The notes: generated by a model from the letters alone, not told the origin. DNA of 44,005 nt from Candidatus Nitrosopumilus sp. (GCA_003702495.1 REGH01000001.1:1-44005), one strand, 5' to 3'. Counted from the stretch's first letter, positions 1-7,682 are shown. Numbers and translations are program-made.

Positions 1-206
1 TCTACAGGCCCTACTATAATGGGCTCTCCTGCAGTGGTTTCAATAAAGTTCACCTGATATTCACTATACATGTACATGGCAACTGCCATTGAAGCAATTA
101 TGGCTCCAAATAATATCACAACAGCTACTCCTGCCACAAAAATCTGTGGTTTTTTTGATATATAGTTGCATAGTTTAGAAAAAAAGTGCTTAAGGCTGCT
201 GTGCAA
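1..206 (-). CDS. N-terminal part of a membrane protein, cut by the window edge
   Basis: A minus-strand frame is open from about position 255 to the window start. It encodes a short basic/aromatic stretch (HFFSKLCNYISKKPQ), a strong hydrophobic segment (IFVAGVAVVILFGAIIASM) and then an extracellular-looking stretch (YSEYQVNFIETTAGEPI). This fits a single-pass or secreted protein whose bulk lies outside the window. The start is unclear. A TTG at 206-204 is the first usual start codon in this frame, while an ATG at 264-262 lies one frame away and runs into a stop. A frameshift near 230-260 is therefore possible. Function unknown. Confidence 0.4.
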   Translation of the reverse strand, partial: MHSSLKHFFSKLCNYISKKPQIFVAGVAVVILFGAIIASMAVAMYMYSEYQVNFIETTAGEPIIVGPV

Positions 207-264
207 AATTGCACGAGTGAGAGGAGTAGGGTCTAACTCTGATATTATTACAACATTTTATCAT

Positions 265-573
265 CTAAAATCCCCTTAATTTTTATTCAATCTAGTCTTC
301 TATCTTGGTATTTTTTGGTCATTCTTTGGTCCATTTTTAGCAATTTTTGATGATTTTTTCAACAAAATATGGGGGTTGAGCTTCTAGGCACGACCTAAAA
401 AGATCATACATGTTTAGCTGGGACATCTTGGTGGTTTGAGGGTTGCATTTCATATCTAGGCACAAGTGTTCAACCCCCCCTCAAAACGCCTAATTTTGAA
501 AAATTGGTATTGTGCCTAATTGTGCTAAAATTAGAGGGGGGTTTAACGCCTAGGCATAACTATGCAAAATCCG
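265..573. other. AT-rich intergenic stretch with G/C runs
   Basis: I see no convincing gene here. The stretch holds several copies of a CTAGGCA-like word (384-391, 456-463, 550-556) and an imperfect inverted repeat with C7 and G6 arms. It separates the truncated membrane protein from a set of short, possibly decayed reading frames. Confidence 0.5.
468..547. repeat. imperfect inverted repeat with C7/G6 arms
   Basis: The left arm GTTCAACCCCCCCTC (468-482) pairs with the right arm GAGGGGGGTTTAAC (534-547). A second inner pairing is possible between CTAATTTT (490-497) and AAAATTAG (527-534). Runs of six or seven G or C are striking in a genome this AT-rich. It could be a large stem-loop or the remnant of a small mobile element; no coding frame spans it. 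Confidence 0.5.
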
Positions 574-795
574 TTATTTTAGAAAATTCTGTGTCAACTC
601 TGTCATTATCTCTGAAACTTGAGTAAAAATCTCTGATGAAAGAATTCTAAAATTGTCAAATAGATCATTGGTACTCACAAATGAGTCGTTAATTGTATCC
701 TCATCAATCTCTAAATCATTAATTTCCATGAATTTTTTGCAAAATATTCTGATTTTACCTTCTACTTGTCCACCTGAACATACATTTTCTACCAA
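574..795 (-). CDS. small acidic hypothetical protein, possibly a gene remnant
   Basis: A 73-residue reading frame, acidic in the middle (EINDLEIDEDTINDS) and helical towards the end. I do not recognise a family. The apparent start is TTG. The same frame continues upstream without a stop as far as 834, where a TAG separates it from a 42-residue frame at 832-960. It may therefore be the tail of a broken longer gene rather than an intact small protein. Confidence 0.35.
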   Translation of the reverse strand: MVENVCSGGQVEGKIRIFCKKFMEINDLEIDEDTINDSFVSTNDLFDNFRILSSEIFTQVSEIMTELTQNFLK

Positions 796-831
796 AATAG
801 GGGGGTTTTTTGGGTAAAAATATGGCTTAAA

Positions 832-960
832 CTATCCATCATTTTGCCTGCAAGTTCTGTTACTGGAAAAATGATCAACACCGTGCTCAAAATTGAATAT
901 GTCTCCATCAAAACTATGTTCATTGTTTTGCATTAACTTTGCTAATTCTTCAAAAATCAT
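832..960 (-). CDS. 42-residue hypothetical frame, possibly the broken 5' part of the 574-795 frame
   Basis: It begins with ATG and reads MIFEELAKLMQNNEHSFDG, then FNFEHGVDHF, and ends at TAG (834-832). The next frame at 574-795 is in phase with it. Another frame across 810-890 also reads like protein (IFPVTELAGKMMDSLSHIF), which suggests a frameshift. Either a very small gene or a decayed one; function unknown. Confidence 0.3.
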   Translation of the reverse strand: MIFEELAKLMQNNEHSFDGDIFNFEHGVDHFSSNRTCRQNDG

Positions 961-973
961 GTCCTAAAATTGG

Positions 974-996
974 AAAAAGGGGCAAAAAGCCCCTTT
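974..996 (-). terminator. hairpin plus T-run terminator
   Basis: On the minus strand GAAAGGGGC and GCCCCTTT form an 8-bp stem with a five-T loop, followed by further Ts. It lies about 25 nt after the stop of the 50-residue gene at 1020-1172. The form is that of an intrinsic terminator. Confidence 0.6.
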
Positions 997-1019
997 CATT
1001 GAAATGACAAAATTTGAGT

Positions 1020-1172
1020 TTATTGTTGCTCTACTCTAATTGTAATTTTGCCTTTTTTTGCAGTATTTACTACTTTGAGGGCTCTGTTCATAACCCCCAT
1101 GCCAAATCTTGACAATTCTTTTGTAGAAATTGTAAGTTCTCTTGGTTTTGATTTTGTTGTTTTTCTTTTCAT
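1020..1172 (-). CDS. 50-residue basic hypothetical protein
   Basis: It reads MKRKTTKSKPRELTIS, then STKELSRFGMGVMNRALKVV and KKGKITIRVEQQ. The protein is rich in Lys/Arg, with a central helix and a C-terminal beta-strand pattern; a nucleic-acid or ribosome partner is plausible but only inferred from charge. An ATG start and a good terminator hairpin just downstream support a real gene. I do not recognise the family. Confidence 0.6.
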   Translation of the reverse strand: MKRKTTKSKPRELTISTKELSRFGMGVMNRALKVVNTAKKGKITIRVEQQ

Positions 1173-1230
1173 GAATAGAATATGGTAATTTTTGATATAA
1201 GGCCCGCGTATAACTGATAAATCGTCTATT

Positions 1231-1680
1231 TTAGAATGTCTTCAGTAGGAATCTTGCTGTTTTTTCGTGCATTTCTGAAACTCTGTCCATTGCATCAAAC
1301 AATCCTTGTTGATTGATACTTTCCTCTTTGTCTAATACTACATAGACTCCAATCTTTCGTTTTCCATCTTCTGTAGTATTTTTGTTGATTGCCTGGAGTG
1401 TGTAGCAATAATCTGCCACTTTTTTCTCAAATTTGGTCTTTTCTTCTTCACTAAATCCCAAATATCTTGAAATTTGATTATTTTTCATGTTAATTTTTGA
1501 ACCAATTACCAAAATTCCTTGTTGTGCTTTTGGTTCAAAGATTTCTACTGGAACGCCTGCAGGACCCGCATGTTTTACCAGAATTTGAAACACGTTATCT
1601 GGATTTTTGGTTTCTTCAAACTTTAATCCTTCATGAATCAACCATCTTTCAACATTGTCTCTCATTCTTGATGCACTCAT
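1231..1680 (-). CDS. DUF2299-like (YbjN-like fold) protein
   Basis: About 149 residues. The layout matches archaeal DUF2299 proteins: an N-terminal helix (RDNVERWLIHEGLKFEE), alternating strands (NVFQILVKHAG, VPVEIFEPK, GILVIGSKI), a helical stretch with an aromatic motif (ADYCYTLQAIN) and a C-terminal strand-helix unit (KIGVYVVLDKEESINQQGLFDAMDRV). The family's biochemical role is not known. I chose the ATG at 1680 because a TATATG box lies about 26 nt upstream, giving a leaderless start. A TTG five codons earlier is the alternative. A long palindrome lies 60-90 nt upstream. Confidence 0.7.
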   Translation of the reverse strand: MSASRMRDNVERWLIHEGLKFEETKNPDNVFQILVKHAGPAGVPVEIFEPKAQQGILVIGSKINMKNNQISRYLGFSEEEKTKFEKKVADYCYTLQAINKNTTEDGKRKIGVYVVLDKEESINQQGLFDAMDRVSEMHEKTARFLLKTF

Positions 1681-1741
1681 TACAAATTGTTGCAAGTGCT
1701 TCTATATGATTCAAATCAAATGATTACAGCACTAAATTTCT

Positions 1742-1771
1742 AATATTTCTAAATTCGAGTTTAGAAATATT
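1742..1771. promoter_or_regulatory. 30-bp near-perfect palindrome, copy 1
   Basis: The left arm AATATTTCTAAATTC and right arm GAGTTTAGAAATATT pair at 14 of 15 positions. It lies upstream of the TATA box of the DUF2299 gene and downstream of the small membrane protein gene. It matches two further copies at 2379-2408 and 2454-2475. A dimeric regulator site is the simplest reading; a hairpin-forming element is the alternative. Confidence 0.65.
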
Positions 1772-1804
1772 GAAATTCTTTACTTGTAAAACATCAAATT
1801 TTTC

Positions 1805-2032
1805 TTAGACATTTACTCTGAAACCTGAACCAAATTCAGGAATAAGTGAAGCAATAATTGCATTGAAAACTAAACCTGCAACCATCAATGCAATTCCTAC
1901 ATACAAACAATTCTTTGCTTTCTTTGGATCGTCATTACGCAAAATAAAATATGCTATAATTCCGCCTATTATCCCAAAAAATATTGGTAACAAAAACCAT
2001 AGATTGCTTCTTGTTCTTTCTGGATAGGACAT
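1805..2032 (-). CDS. small two-pass membrane protein
   Basis: 75 residues beginning MSYPERTRSNLW. Two membrane spans are clear, FLLPIFFGIIGGIIAYFIL and YVGIALMVAGLVFNAIIASLI, joined by a charged loop RNDDPKKAKNC. Short proteins of this shape are common in this archaeal group, sometimes after a zinc ribbon, but their role is unknown. I chose the ATG at 2032 because the longer frame starting at 2086 would overlap the zinc-ribbon gene just upstream. Confidence 0.7.
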   Translation of the reverse strand: MSYPERTRSNLWFLLPIFFGIIGGIIAYFILRNDDPKKAKNCLYVGIALMVAGLVFNAIIASLIPEFGSGFRVNV

Positions 2033-2042
2033 TTTCTTAAAA

Positions 2043-2291
2043 TTATTTTGTAGAAGCTGCTTTTTTCTGTACTTGTGTAATTTCAATTTCCACAGTTTCT
2101 AATGGATCTTCTACTTGGTTCCTTTTAATTGAGAACATTTTTGGTTTTTCAAAGTCATCAGTACAATCTGGACATGCATAAACTAGTACTCTGTGTTCGT
2201 TTGGTGCTTTTGGGTTTGATAATCTAGGGTAATACACTAGTCTAGCGCCACAATCAACACAATATCTGTTGGCCCTTCTAGTTCTGACCAA
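2043..2291 (-). CDS. C4 zinc-ribbon protein
   Basis: 82 residues with two CxxC knuckles (Cys11/Cys14 and Cys40/Cys43) about 25 residues apart, the classic zinc-ribbon pattern. An Arg-rich N-terminus (MVRTRRANRY) and an acidic, charged C-terminal tail flank it. Such small ribbons often contact nucleic acid or RNA polymerase, but no specific role can be read here. It lies 10 nt upstream of the small membrane protein gene, so the two are probably co-transcribed. An ATATTTAGA box about 26 nt before the ATG suggests a leaderless transcript. Confidence 0.75.
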   Translation of the reverse strand: MVRTRRANRYCVDCGARLVYYPRLSNPKAPNEHRVLVYACPDCTDDFEKPKMFSIKRNQVEDPLETVEIEITQVQKKAASTK

Positions 2292-2378
2292 TGTAAACCT
2301 CCTGCATTATTCTAAATATGCGATCATCTATTAGATCTATGTTGTCTAATAGTGTAAACCAATTACTGTCAACCGATC

Positions 2379-2408
2379 AATATTTCTAAATTCGAATTTA
2401 GAAATATT
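2379..2408. promoter_or_regulatory. 30-bp perfect palindrome, copy 2
   Basis: The arms AATATTTCTAAATTC and GAATTTAGAAATATT are exact reverse complements. It lies 88-117 nt upstream of the zinc-ribbon start codon and 72 nt from the tRNA-Asn 3' end. It is the most perfect of three copies within 735 bp. Confidence 0.7.
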
Positions 2409-2453
2409 ATTTTTCTAGAGTAGTAATTATGTTACTAGTATCAAAATAAAATG

Positions 2454-2475
2454 TTTCAAAACTCGAGTTTAGAAA
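2454..2475. promoter_or_regulatory. 22-bp palindrome, copy 3
   Basis: The arms TTTCAAAACTC and GAGTTTAGAAA pair at 10 of 11 positions. They share the TCGA centre and TTTAGAAA ends of the other copies but lack the outer AATA/TATT. It sits 4 nt beyond the encoded CCA of tRNA-Asn, so it could also act in tRNA 3'-end formation. Confidence 0.6.
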
Positions 2476-2479
2476 TAAG

Positions 2480-2556
2480 TGGCGCCGCCCATCAGACTTG
2501 AACTGACGACCGTCCGATTAACAGTCGGATGCTCTACCACGCTGAGCTAGGGCGGC
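2480..2556 (-). tRNA. tRNA-Asn (GUU)
   Basis: On the minus strand a 7-bp acceptor stem (GCCGCCC/GGGCGGC), a D arm with CTCAG, an anticodon stem CCGAC/GTCGG-like around the loop with anticodon GTT, and a T arm with GTTCAAGTC are all present. The discriminator base is G and CCA is encoded (2482-2480). No intron is seen. The mature part without CCA is 2483-2556. Confidence 0.95.
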
Positions 2557-2628
2557 AACATGTTTGTACCTTGGCAAAAGTGATTTAATCCTTGCGACTA
2601 TACAATTTAGACCAAAGTTGTTAGTAGT

Positions 2629-2916
2629 TTAGTTAAATTTGGCAAAAAAGTCTTTGATTTCTTTTGAATGGCTCTCTACTAATTCGATTATCTCTAAGTG
2701 CTCATCTGCTGTAGGTTCCCTTTGATGGACTACTTGAAATGCACTTAGTGCAGAACCTACCATTTCCCCCACAAAAAATCCACATAAGAAATCTCCTATT
2801 TTTTCACAATTCCATATCTCTCCCACTCTTGGCGAAGCTCCTGATTTTTTGTATAATTCTAAAGTCTGTGTGATTAGGTCTGTTGTTTGTTTAGCAAATT
2901 CAGGATCTAGGGTCAT
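2629..2916 (-). CDS. conserved-looking hypothetical protein after L6
   Basis: 95 residues, mostly helical, with a glycine/aromatic middle (IGDFLCGFFVGEMVGSALSAFQVVH) and an acidic helical end. No family recognised. It starts 15 nt after the L6 stop, so it is the last gene of the ribosomal operon as read here. That position normally holds L32e and L19e in other archaea. A role connected with ribosomes is only inferred from position. Confidence 0.6.
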   Translation of the reverse strand: MTLDPEFAKQTTDLITQTLELYKKSGASPRVGEIWNCEKIGDFLCGFFVGEMVGSALSAFQVVHQREPTADEHLEIIELVESHSKEIKDFFAKFN

Positions 2917-2931
2917 TAGAAAAACTGGAAT

Positions 2932-3489
2932 TTATTTTTCTATACCTTTTTTCTTTTCATAGACGTAGATACCGTCTAAGAAAACTCTATGATCTTTGTT
3001 TTTTACTTTAGTTTTTAATTCAATATTTGCAGCAGTTTGTGTAATGTCTGTCCAAACTTCTCCTGTAAGAATTACATCTTCACCTTTTGGAATTACTTTA
3101 GTATTTCCCATGATGTGTGTACTTCTTGGGGCTCTCTCACCTTGGAAGTTTTCAATTAGAATTTTTTTACCTTCTACTTTTACTGTAATTGGAAAGTGAG
3201 CAAACACTACTTTCATTTTAATTGTGTATCCTTCAACAAGACCTTCGCAAATATTTCTGATAATTGATCTTGCGGTATGTAGGATTGCGTAATCTCTCTT
3301 TCTTTCACCAATTGTTTTGAGATTAACTTTACCATCTGCAATTTCGATTTTTACTGGAATATTTCTAAAGTTTTTGTGTGTTTTACCTAATGGACCTTGA
3401 AACAATAACATGTTTTTGTTTTGTGTAACTGTTACTCCTTCAGGAATTTCTACCTGATCTTGCATTTTTTCAAGTTGACTAGTAGACAT
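2932..3489 (-). CDS. rpl6: 50S ribosomal protein L6 (uL6)
   Basis: 185 residues, the usual archaeal length. Two tandem alpha/beta repeats are visible, with the typical VEIPEGVTVTQNKNMLLFQGPLG start and the C-terminal rRNA-binding region around IMGNTKVIPKGEDVILTGE. L6 binds 23S rRNA near the factor-binding site. The start overlaps the S8 stop by 11 nt, showing tight translational coupling. Confidence 0.97.
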   Translation of the reverse strand: MSTSQLEKMQDQVEIPEGVTVTQNKNMLLFQGPLGKTHKNFRNIPVKIEIADGKVNLKTIGERKRDYAILHTARSIIRNICEGLVEGYTIKMKVVFAHFPITVKVEGKKILIENFQGERAPRSTHIMGNTKVIPKGEDVILTGEVWTDITQTAANIELKTKVKNKDHRVFLDGIYVYEKKKGIEK

Positions 3490-3871
3490 ATCCTATCAAA
3501 AATCCTCCAATTCCTTTTTGTGTTGCTTCATGATGTGACATTACACCTTGATTAGTAGTGACTAGAAGCATTCCTCTATCATATGCTGGTAAGTACTGTT
3601 GTTCCCAGTTATTGAATTCGTCTGTCTTTACTTTGAATCTTGGTGAAATTGCTCCACACTTTGTTATTTTTGCTAATAATTTGATTTTGAATTTTCCTCC
3701 TCTTTTGTCATCAATGTGTTCAAACTCTCCAATGTATCCGTCTTTTTGAAGTGTTTTGAGAACTTCAATTCCTAATTTTGAAGTTGGAAGAATAGTACAT
3801 TCACCCTTTCTTCTTGTCTCATTATTGTATAATGTGACGAATAGATTTGCTAAAATGTTAGTTGCTGGCAT
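3479..3871 (-). CDS. rps8: 30S ribosomal protein S8 (uS8)
   Basis: 130 residues with the archaeal S8 pattern: N-terminal NILANLFVTLYNNE, the internal strand region KRGGKFKIKLLAKITKCGAISPRF, and a C-terminal S8 signature-like stretch (DRGMLLVTTNQGVMSHHEA). S8 is a primary 16S rRNA binder of the central domain. It lies between S14 and L6, the standard archaeal order. Confidence 0.96.
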   Translation of the reverse strand: MPATNILANLFVTLYNNETRRKGECTILPTSKLGIEVLKTLQKDGYIGEFEHIDDKRGGKFKIKLLAKITKCGAISPRFKVKTDEFNNWEQQYLPAYDRGMLLVTTNQGVMSHHEATQKGIGGFLIGYVY

Positions 3872-3877
3872 CTTTTA

Positions 3878-4057
3878 TCACCGATTTTTCCTAAATCCTA
3901 GAGATGTTGCTACTTCTCTGAAGCATCGTCTGCATATCATTAAATCATATTTTTGAATAACTGCTGTATAATCCCCACATCTTTTACACCATCTGGAACC
4001 TCTACCAAAATCGTGTTTTTTTCTTCCAGTGAATTCGTATGATCTATCTTTTGCCAT
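3878..4057 (-). CDS. rps14: 30S ribosomal protein S14, zinc type (uS14)
   Basis: 59 residues, too short to be seen easily but clear by content: YEFTGRKKHDFGRGSRWCKR, then two CxxC pairs (WCKRCG and ICRRCF) that bind zinc, and the end SLGFRKNR. S14 sits in the head of the small subunit. Its ATG overlaps the L5 stop by one base (TAATG), and S8 starts 6 nt after its TGA. Confidence 0.95.
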   Translation of the reverse strand: MAKDRSYEFTGRKKHDFGRGSRWCKRCGDYTAVIQKYDLMICRRCFREVATSLGFRKNR

Positions 4058-4578
4058 TATGCTACCGTCACTCCAAACTCTTTTGCTAGATAATCCTTTG
4101 CTTCTTGACTAGTAATAATGTGAGATTTACCAACACTTGCTTTGTGCTTACTTCTTCTTCTAATTCCGTATCCTGGTCTAGTCAATGTGACTGAAATTCC
4201 AAGACCTAAAATTCCAATTGATGGTTCATATTTTACACCTGGAATGTCGATATGTTCTCTAATTCCAAATGAATAATTTCCAAAGTTATCAAAGGATCTT
4301 CCATTTACTGTATTTCCTTTTGCCTCAAGTAATCTTTTCAACAATGCCTTTGCATCATCACCACGAATTGTTACTGCAACTCCGATTGGCTCTCCTTTTC
4401 TAACTCCCCAATCTCTTTGTGTTTCTTTTGCATTACGTGGTGCTGGTTTTTTACCTGAAATTTGTTCTAATGCTCTACTTGCAATTTCAATTACATCTCC
4501 TGATTTACCAACTCCCATATTGAGAACTACTTTCTCTAAGGAGATTCTTTTCATTGGAGATTCTGTTGTTTGAGACAT
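4057..4578 (-). CDS. rpl5: 50S ribosomal protein L5 (uL5)
   Basis: 173 residues, normal archaeal length. L5 features include ISLEKVVLNMGVGKSGD at the start and GISVTLTRPGYGIRRRS near the end. L5 binds 5S rRNA and contacts the P-site tRNA. It follows S4e by 4 nt and shares its stop with the S14 start. Confidence 0.97.
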   Translation of the reverse strand: MSQTTESPMKRISLEKVVLNMGVGKSGDVIEIASRALEQISGKKPAPRNAKETQRDWGVRKGEPIGVAVTIRGDDAKALLKRLLEAKGNTVNGRSFDNFGNYSFGIREHIDIPGVKYEPSIGILGLGISVTLTRPGYGIRRRSKHKASVGKSHIITSQEAKDYLAKEFGVTVA

Positions 4579-4582
4579 ATTA

Positions 4583-5299
4583 TCACTTTAATTGAATTAC
4601 TGGATCCTCTTTTCCGATTGGCATGATGATATCTGCTGGAATTTCGATTTTTCTATCTCCTAAAGATAGGATGACTCTTTTTGGAAGAATGAATGTACCT
4701 TCTTCAATACTTTCAATTTTTCCAATTTGTCCTGCGTTAATTCCACGTGTAACTAATCCATTGTTACCTGCTTCTAATTTGATTACTTCAAGAATTTTTT
4801 GATCTGGTACTTGTATCAAACATACATCACCAACATTTACTTTGGTATCTGAAATTGTTGAACGACCATCATGGAATCCAATTTGCATTTTTCCTTTGTT
4901 GATTGTGGTTTTACTTGTAACTCTTACAAGTTTTTTTGTTTTCTCTGATTCGTTAATTTTGATTGGTTTTAGTAATTTACCATCCGTTGGAACAAGACGA
5001 TAAACATCTGAAACATTTTCTAATTCGACCACATCCATTAGACCAATTGCATGATGAAGTGATTTTCTAACAACACCATCAATCTTTACTTTTCCAGAAT
5101 AGATTGAAGTCTTTGCTTCTCTAAGACTTGTAACTATCTTTAGCATATCTCTGAGGAACACAGCTGTTGGAACTGATTGTTGTTTTTTGTGTGGTCCTGG
5201 TCTTGTTGTAATTACAAATCTCTTGTCTTTTCTGGCTATTCCCCAGAATTGAGGTGCCATTTGACGTTTGAGCTTTTTACTACCTGAAATACTTACCAT
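4583..5299 (-). CDS. rps4e: 30S ribosomal protein S4e (eS4)
   Basis: 238 residues with an S4-like RNA-binding region (VFLRDMLKIVTSLREAKTSI, KVKIDGVVRKS) followed by a KOW-type domain and a C-terminal strand-rich part. It is archaeal/eukaryotic specific. Its ATG overlaps the L24 stop by one base. Confidence 0.96.
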   Translation of the reverse strand: MVSISGSKKLKRQMAPQFWGIARKDKRFVITTRPGPHKKQQSVPTAVFLRDMLKIVTSLREAKTSIYSGKVKIDGVVRKSLHHAIGLMDVVELENVSDVYRLVPTDGKLLKPIKINESEKTKKLVRVTSKTTINKGKMQIGFHDGRSTISDTKVNVGDVCLIQVPDQKILEVIKLEAGNNGLVTRGINAGQIGKIESIEEGTFILPKRVILSLGDRKIEIPADIIMPIGKEDPVIQLK

Positions 5300-5712
5300 T
5301 AACCTTCATTCTCCTTATTTTCGGATTTTTTCTCCACTTTTGTTTCTTTAGGCTGTTTGGTTGGATCTTTACCCTCCAGTTTTGCCATTCTCCATTTGTC
5401 ATCTGTGTTTAATGATGTGACTAGTAAGTTTGAGGTGTGAATGTATACATCAAATTTATCACCCTTTGTTTTTTCTTTTTTTACTCCTTCAATTGCAACA
5501 CTGCTTTTCTCTGTAGATACTTCTGAAACTTTGCCATCTACACCCTTGAATTCTCCTCTGAGAATTGTAACACTGTCACCTTCAATTACTCTAACACTTC
5601 TCTTTCCATATTTTTTATGCAGATCTTTTGATAGTGCACTTCCAAGTTGTTTACTTTTTGTTTGGTAGGATGCTCGATAAATCATCTTGTTACGCATTTT
5701 AGTTGGTTTCAT
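5299..5712 (-). CDS. rpl24: 50S ribosomal protein L24 (uL24) with charged C-terminal tail
   Basis: 137 residues. The KOW motif is visible ([19 protein letters not shown]) after a basic N-terminus ([20 protein letters not shown]). The last about 30 residues are a Lys/Glu-rich tail ([16 protein letters not shown]), an extension beyond the core fold. L24 is an early assembly protein near the exit tunnel. It lies 4 nt after L14. Confidence 0.95.
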   Translation of the reverse strand: MKPTKMRNKMIYRASYQTKSKQLGSALSKDLHKKYGKRSVRVIEGDSVTILRGEFKGVDGKVSEVSTEKSSVAIEGVKKEKTKGDKFDVYIHTSNLLVTSLNTDDKWRMAKLEGKDPTKQPKETKVEKKSENKENEG

Positions 5713-5716
5713 TTTC

Positions 5717-6139
5717 TTATACCACCATTGATGCCAAGTTAGCTACTCTAGGCCATTTTTCTGAAGCTTCTGCTGCTACTGGTCCTTTGATGTCTGTTCC
5801 TTTTGTTTCTCCTTCTGGAGTAATCAACACTGCTGCATTGTCTTCAAAACAAACTCTTACACCGTTTAATCTTCGAACTGGATATTTTTGTCTAATTATA
5901 ACTGCACCATACACTTGCTTTCTTAATTCAGCTGGTCCTTTCTTTACAACAACATTACAAAAGTCTCCAACTGATGCTGAAGGTAGTCTTGATGCTCTTG
6001 TTTTGTGTCTTGGAACATTGATTACTTCTAAAATTTTTGCGCCAGAATTATCTGCACATACAATATTTGCTCCAACTGGAATTACTTTAGTTACATATGG
6101 ACGGAATTCCTCTACTCCCTTACCTGCTTGCTTTGCCAT
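5717..6139 (-). CDS. rpl14: 50S ribosomal protein L14 (uL14)
   Basis: 140 residues with the L14 signature region ([20 protein letters not shown]) and a conserved [15 protein letters not shown] stretch. L14 contacts the small subunit (intersubunit bridge) and 23S rRNA. The start shares bases with the S17 stop. Confidence 0.97.
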   Translation of the reverse strand: MAKQAGKGVEEFRPYVTKVIPVGANIVCADNSGAKILEVINVPRHKTRASRLPSASVGDFCNVVVKKGPAELRKQVYGAVIIRQKYPVRRLNGVRVCFEDNAAVLITPEGETKGTDIKGPVAAEASEKWPRVANLASMVV

Positions 6140-6462
6140 TATGATCTAACCTCCACTACAACATATGAGACTGATTTTGATATTGGTCTGCATTCTGCAG
6201 TCAATACACTATCTCCGGATTCCACGTCAATGCAACCTGGTACGTGAGCATGAATGCTACTCTTACCCCTTGCATATCTCTTGAATTTGTTAAAGTAAAT
6301 TGGTGCATCTTTTTGCAAAGTGATTGTTTGTTTTGCTTTACTACCTGTGACTTTACCGTCAAAGAGTTTACCTCTGATTGCTAATTCTCCGTGGAATGGA
6401 CAGTGTTTATCTGTGCACTCTCTCTTTGGTTCTTTTACTTTTAATCCAATGTTTCTAGTCAT
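6139..6462 (-). CDS. rps17: 30S ribosomal protein S17 (uS17)
   Basis: 107 residues, archaeal type. It carries the N-terminal CTDKHCPFHGEL stretch of archaeal/eukaryotic S17 and the S17 strand pattern (IHAHVPGCIDVESGDSVLTA, then RPISKSVSYVVVEV). S17 is a primary binder of 16S rRNA. It overlaps the Rpp29 gene by 4 nt. Confidence 0.96.
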   Translation of the reverse strand: MTRNIGLKVKEPKRECTDKHCPFHGELAIRGKLFDGKVTGSKAKQTITLQKDAPIYFNKFKRYARGKSSIHAHVPGCIDVESGDSVLTAECRPISKSVSYVVVEVRS

Positions 6463-6725
6463 GCCTTACCTCCAATTCTATCAAATGGTCTTTTTGCAAT
6501 TTTGGAACCTTCAACAATAATATCATTATTGTCAATTGAGAATTTCCAATTACTTGTTGATTTTGCAATTGATCTCATTCCATTTTCTGTGTTAATTGTA
6601 AACATTGATTTTGTTTCATTTTCAATTCTTCCATTTAATCCTATTACTTGTTGATTGGTTGATTCTACAATCTCAGTGTTCAATCCGATAAATTCATGTG
6701 AGGTTATGTTATCTGCTGTGATCAT
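6459..6725 (-). CDS. rnp1: ribonuclease P protein component 1 (Rpp29/Pop4)
   Basis: 88 residues. Sm-like barrel features of archaeal Rpp29 are visible: ITSHEFIGLNTEIVESTNQ, GLNGRIENETKSMFTI and the end SKIAKRPFDRIGGKA. It helps the RNase P RNA process tRNA 5' ends. Its place between L29 and S17 is the normal archaeal one, but the SUI1 gene that usually separates L29 and Rpp29 is missing. Confidence 0.92.
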   Translation of the reverse strand: MITADNITSHEFIGLNTEIVESTNQQVIGLNGRIENETKSMFTINTENGMRSIAKSTSNWKFSIDNNDIIVEGSKIAKRPFDRIGGKA

Positions 6726-6928
6726 TTCTCTTTCTTCATCTCGTTTAGTCTAGTTAGCATTCTTGCAATGTCGTGGCGTAGTGGTCTTAGTTTTCCACTT
6801 TCTTTTCTTAGAGTGCCTTTTGCTGCATCTACTCTAAGTTTTGCAAGTTCACTTCTTGATTCTTGGATCTTGCTTTTTAGATCTTTTTCGTTTAGTTGTT
6901 TAATTGTCTTCATACTGATTCTGGTCAT
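6722..6928 (-). CDS. rpl29: 50S ribosomal protein L29 (uL29)
   Basis: 68 residues forming a two-helix hairpin: [20 protein letters not shown], then [20 protein letters not shown]29 lies at the tunnel exit where targeting factors dock. It overlaps the S3 gene by 4 nt and Rpp29 by 4 nt. Confidence 0.95.
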   Translation of the reverse strand: MTRISMKTIKQLNEKDLKSKIQESRSELAKLRVDAAKGTLRKESGKLRPLRHDIARMLTRLNEMKKEK

Positions 6929-7680
6929 TTGAGTTTGGCCTCCTCTTCTTCTAATGTTTCAAGCTCTTTCATCTTCTCTTCTTCCATTGCAATTTGTTCA
7001 GATTCAGTTCTTGCTTTCTTCTCGGCTGCTGTTTCATCTCTCATCTTTCCAGTTTGGGCATCCTTGACTTGTTTTGCTTTCTTTGGTTTTTCAGCCTTCA
7101 TTTCAAATTCTGGAACAAATTTTTCTTTTCTTGCAATTCTAATTCTAATTCCGATTAATCCCATTGCAGTTCCTACATGTGCAATATCTTCAGCAACAAT
7201 TACTTCTGCATGATGGCCTGCTCTTGGCAAAATTCCTGCTGTGTGTTTCTCAAATGCAGAACGGTCACCTCTTAGTTTACCTGAAATTGTAATTTGAACT
7301 CCCATTGCACCATTTTCCATGATTTGTTTTAGAGTCCACATTGTTGCTCTTCTAAATGCTGTACCTCTTTCAAGATGAGAAGCCATTCTATTACACATTA
7401 CACTTGGTGATAATTCTGGTTTCTCAATCTCTACTACTGAAATTTGCGGGTTCTTTAATCCAAAGTCTGTTGCTAGTTTGTCAGTGAGTTCTCTAATTCC
7501 TGAACCTTTTCTTCCGATAACTATTCCTGGTCTTGTTACATGTAATGCAACTCTTGTACCTGTTGGTGTTTTTGAAATCTCTGCGTGTGAAAATCCTGCT
7601 TCTTTGATTGCTTCTCTGAGATAGTCTTTGAGGAGCATCATGTTGTAATTATCTTTGATTACATTTTTCACAGATGACAT
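6925..7680 (-). CDS. rps3: 30S ribosomal protein S3 (uS3) with acidic/Lys tail
   Basis: 251 residues. A KH domain is visible ([19 protein letters not shown]) followed by the S3 C-terminal domain ([20 protein letters not shown]). The last about 55 residues form a charged coiled-coil-like tail ([20 protein letters not shown]). S3 lines the mRNA entry channel. It starts 2 nt after the L22 stop. Confidence 0.97.
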   Translation of the reverse strand: MSSVKNVIKDNYNMMLLKDYLREAIKEAGFSHAEISKTPTGTRVALHVTRPGIVIGRKGSGIRELTDKLATDFGLKNPQISVVEIEKPELSPSVMCNRMASHLERGTAFRRATMWTLKQIMENGAMGVQITISGKLRGDRSAFEKHTAGILPRAGHHAEVIVAEDIAHVGTAMGLIGIRIRIARKEKFVPEFEMKAEKPKKAKQVKDAQTGKMRDETAAEKKARTESEQIAMEEEKMKELETLEEEEAKLK

Positions 7681-7682
7681 TT

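Noticed and set aside
5703-6149. A 148-codon open frame on the plus strand over L14
   Set aside because: It is the antisense of the clearly conserved L14 gene and has no family features or promoter of its own.
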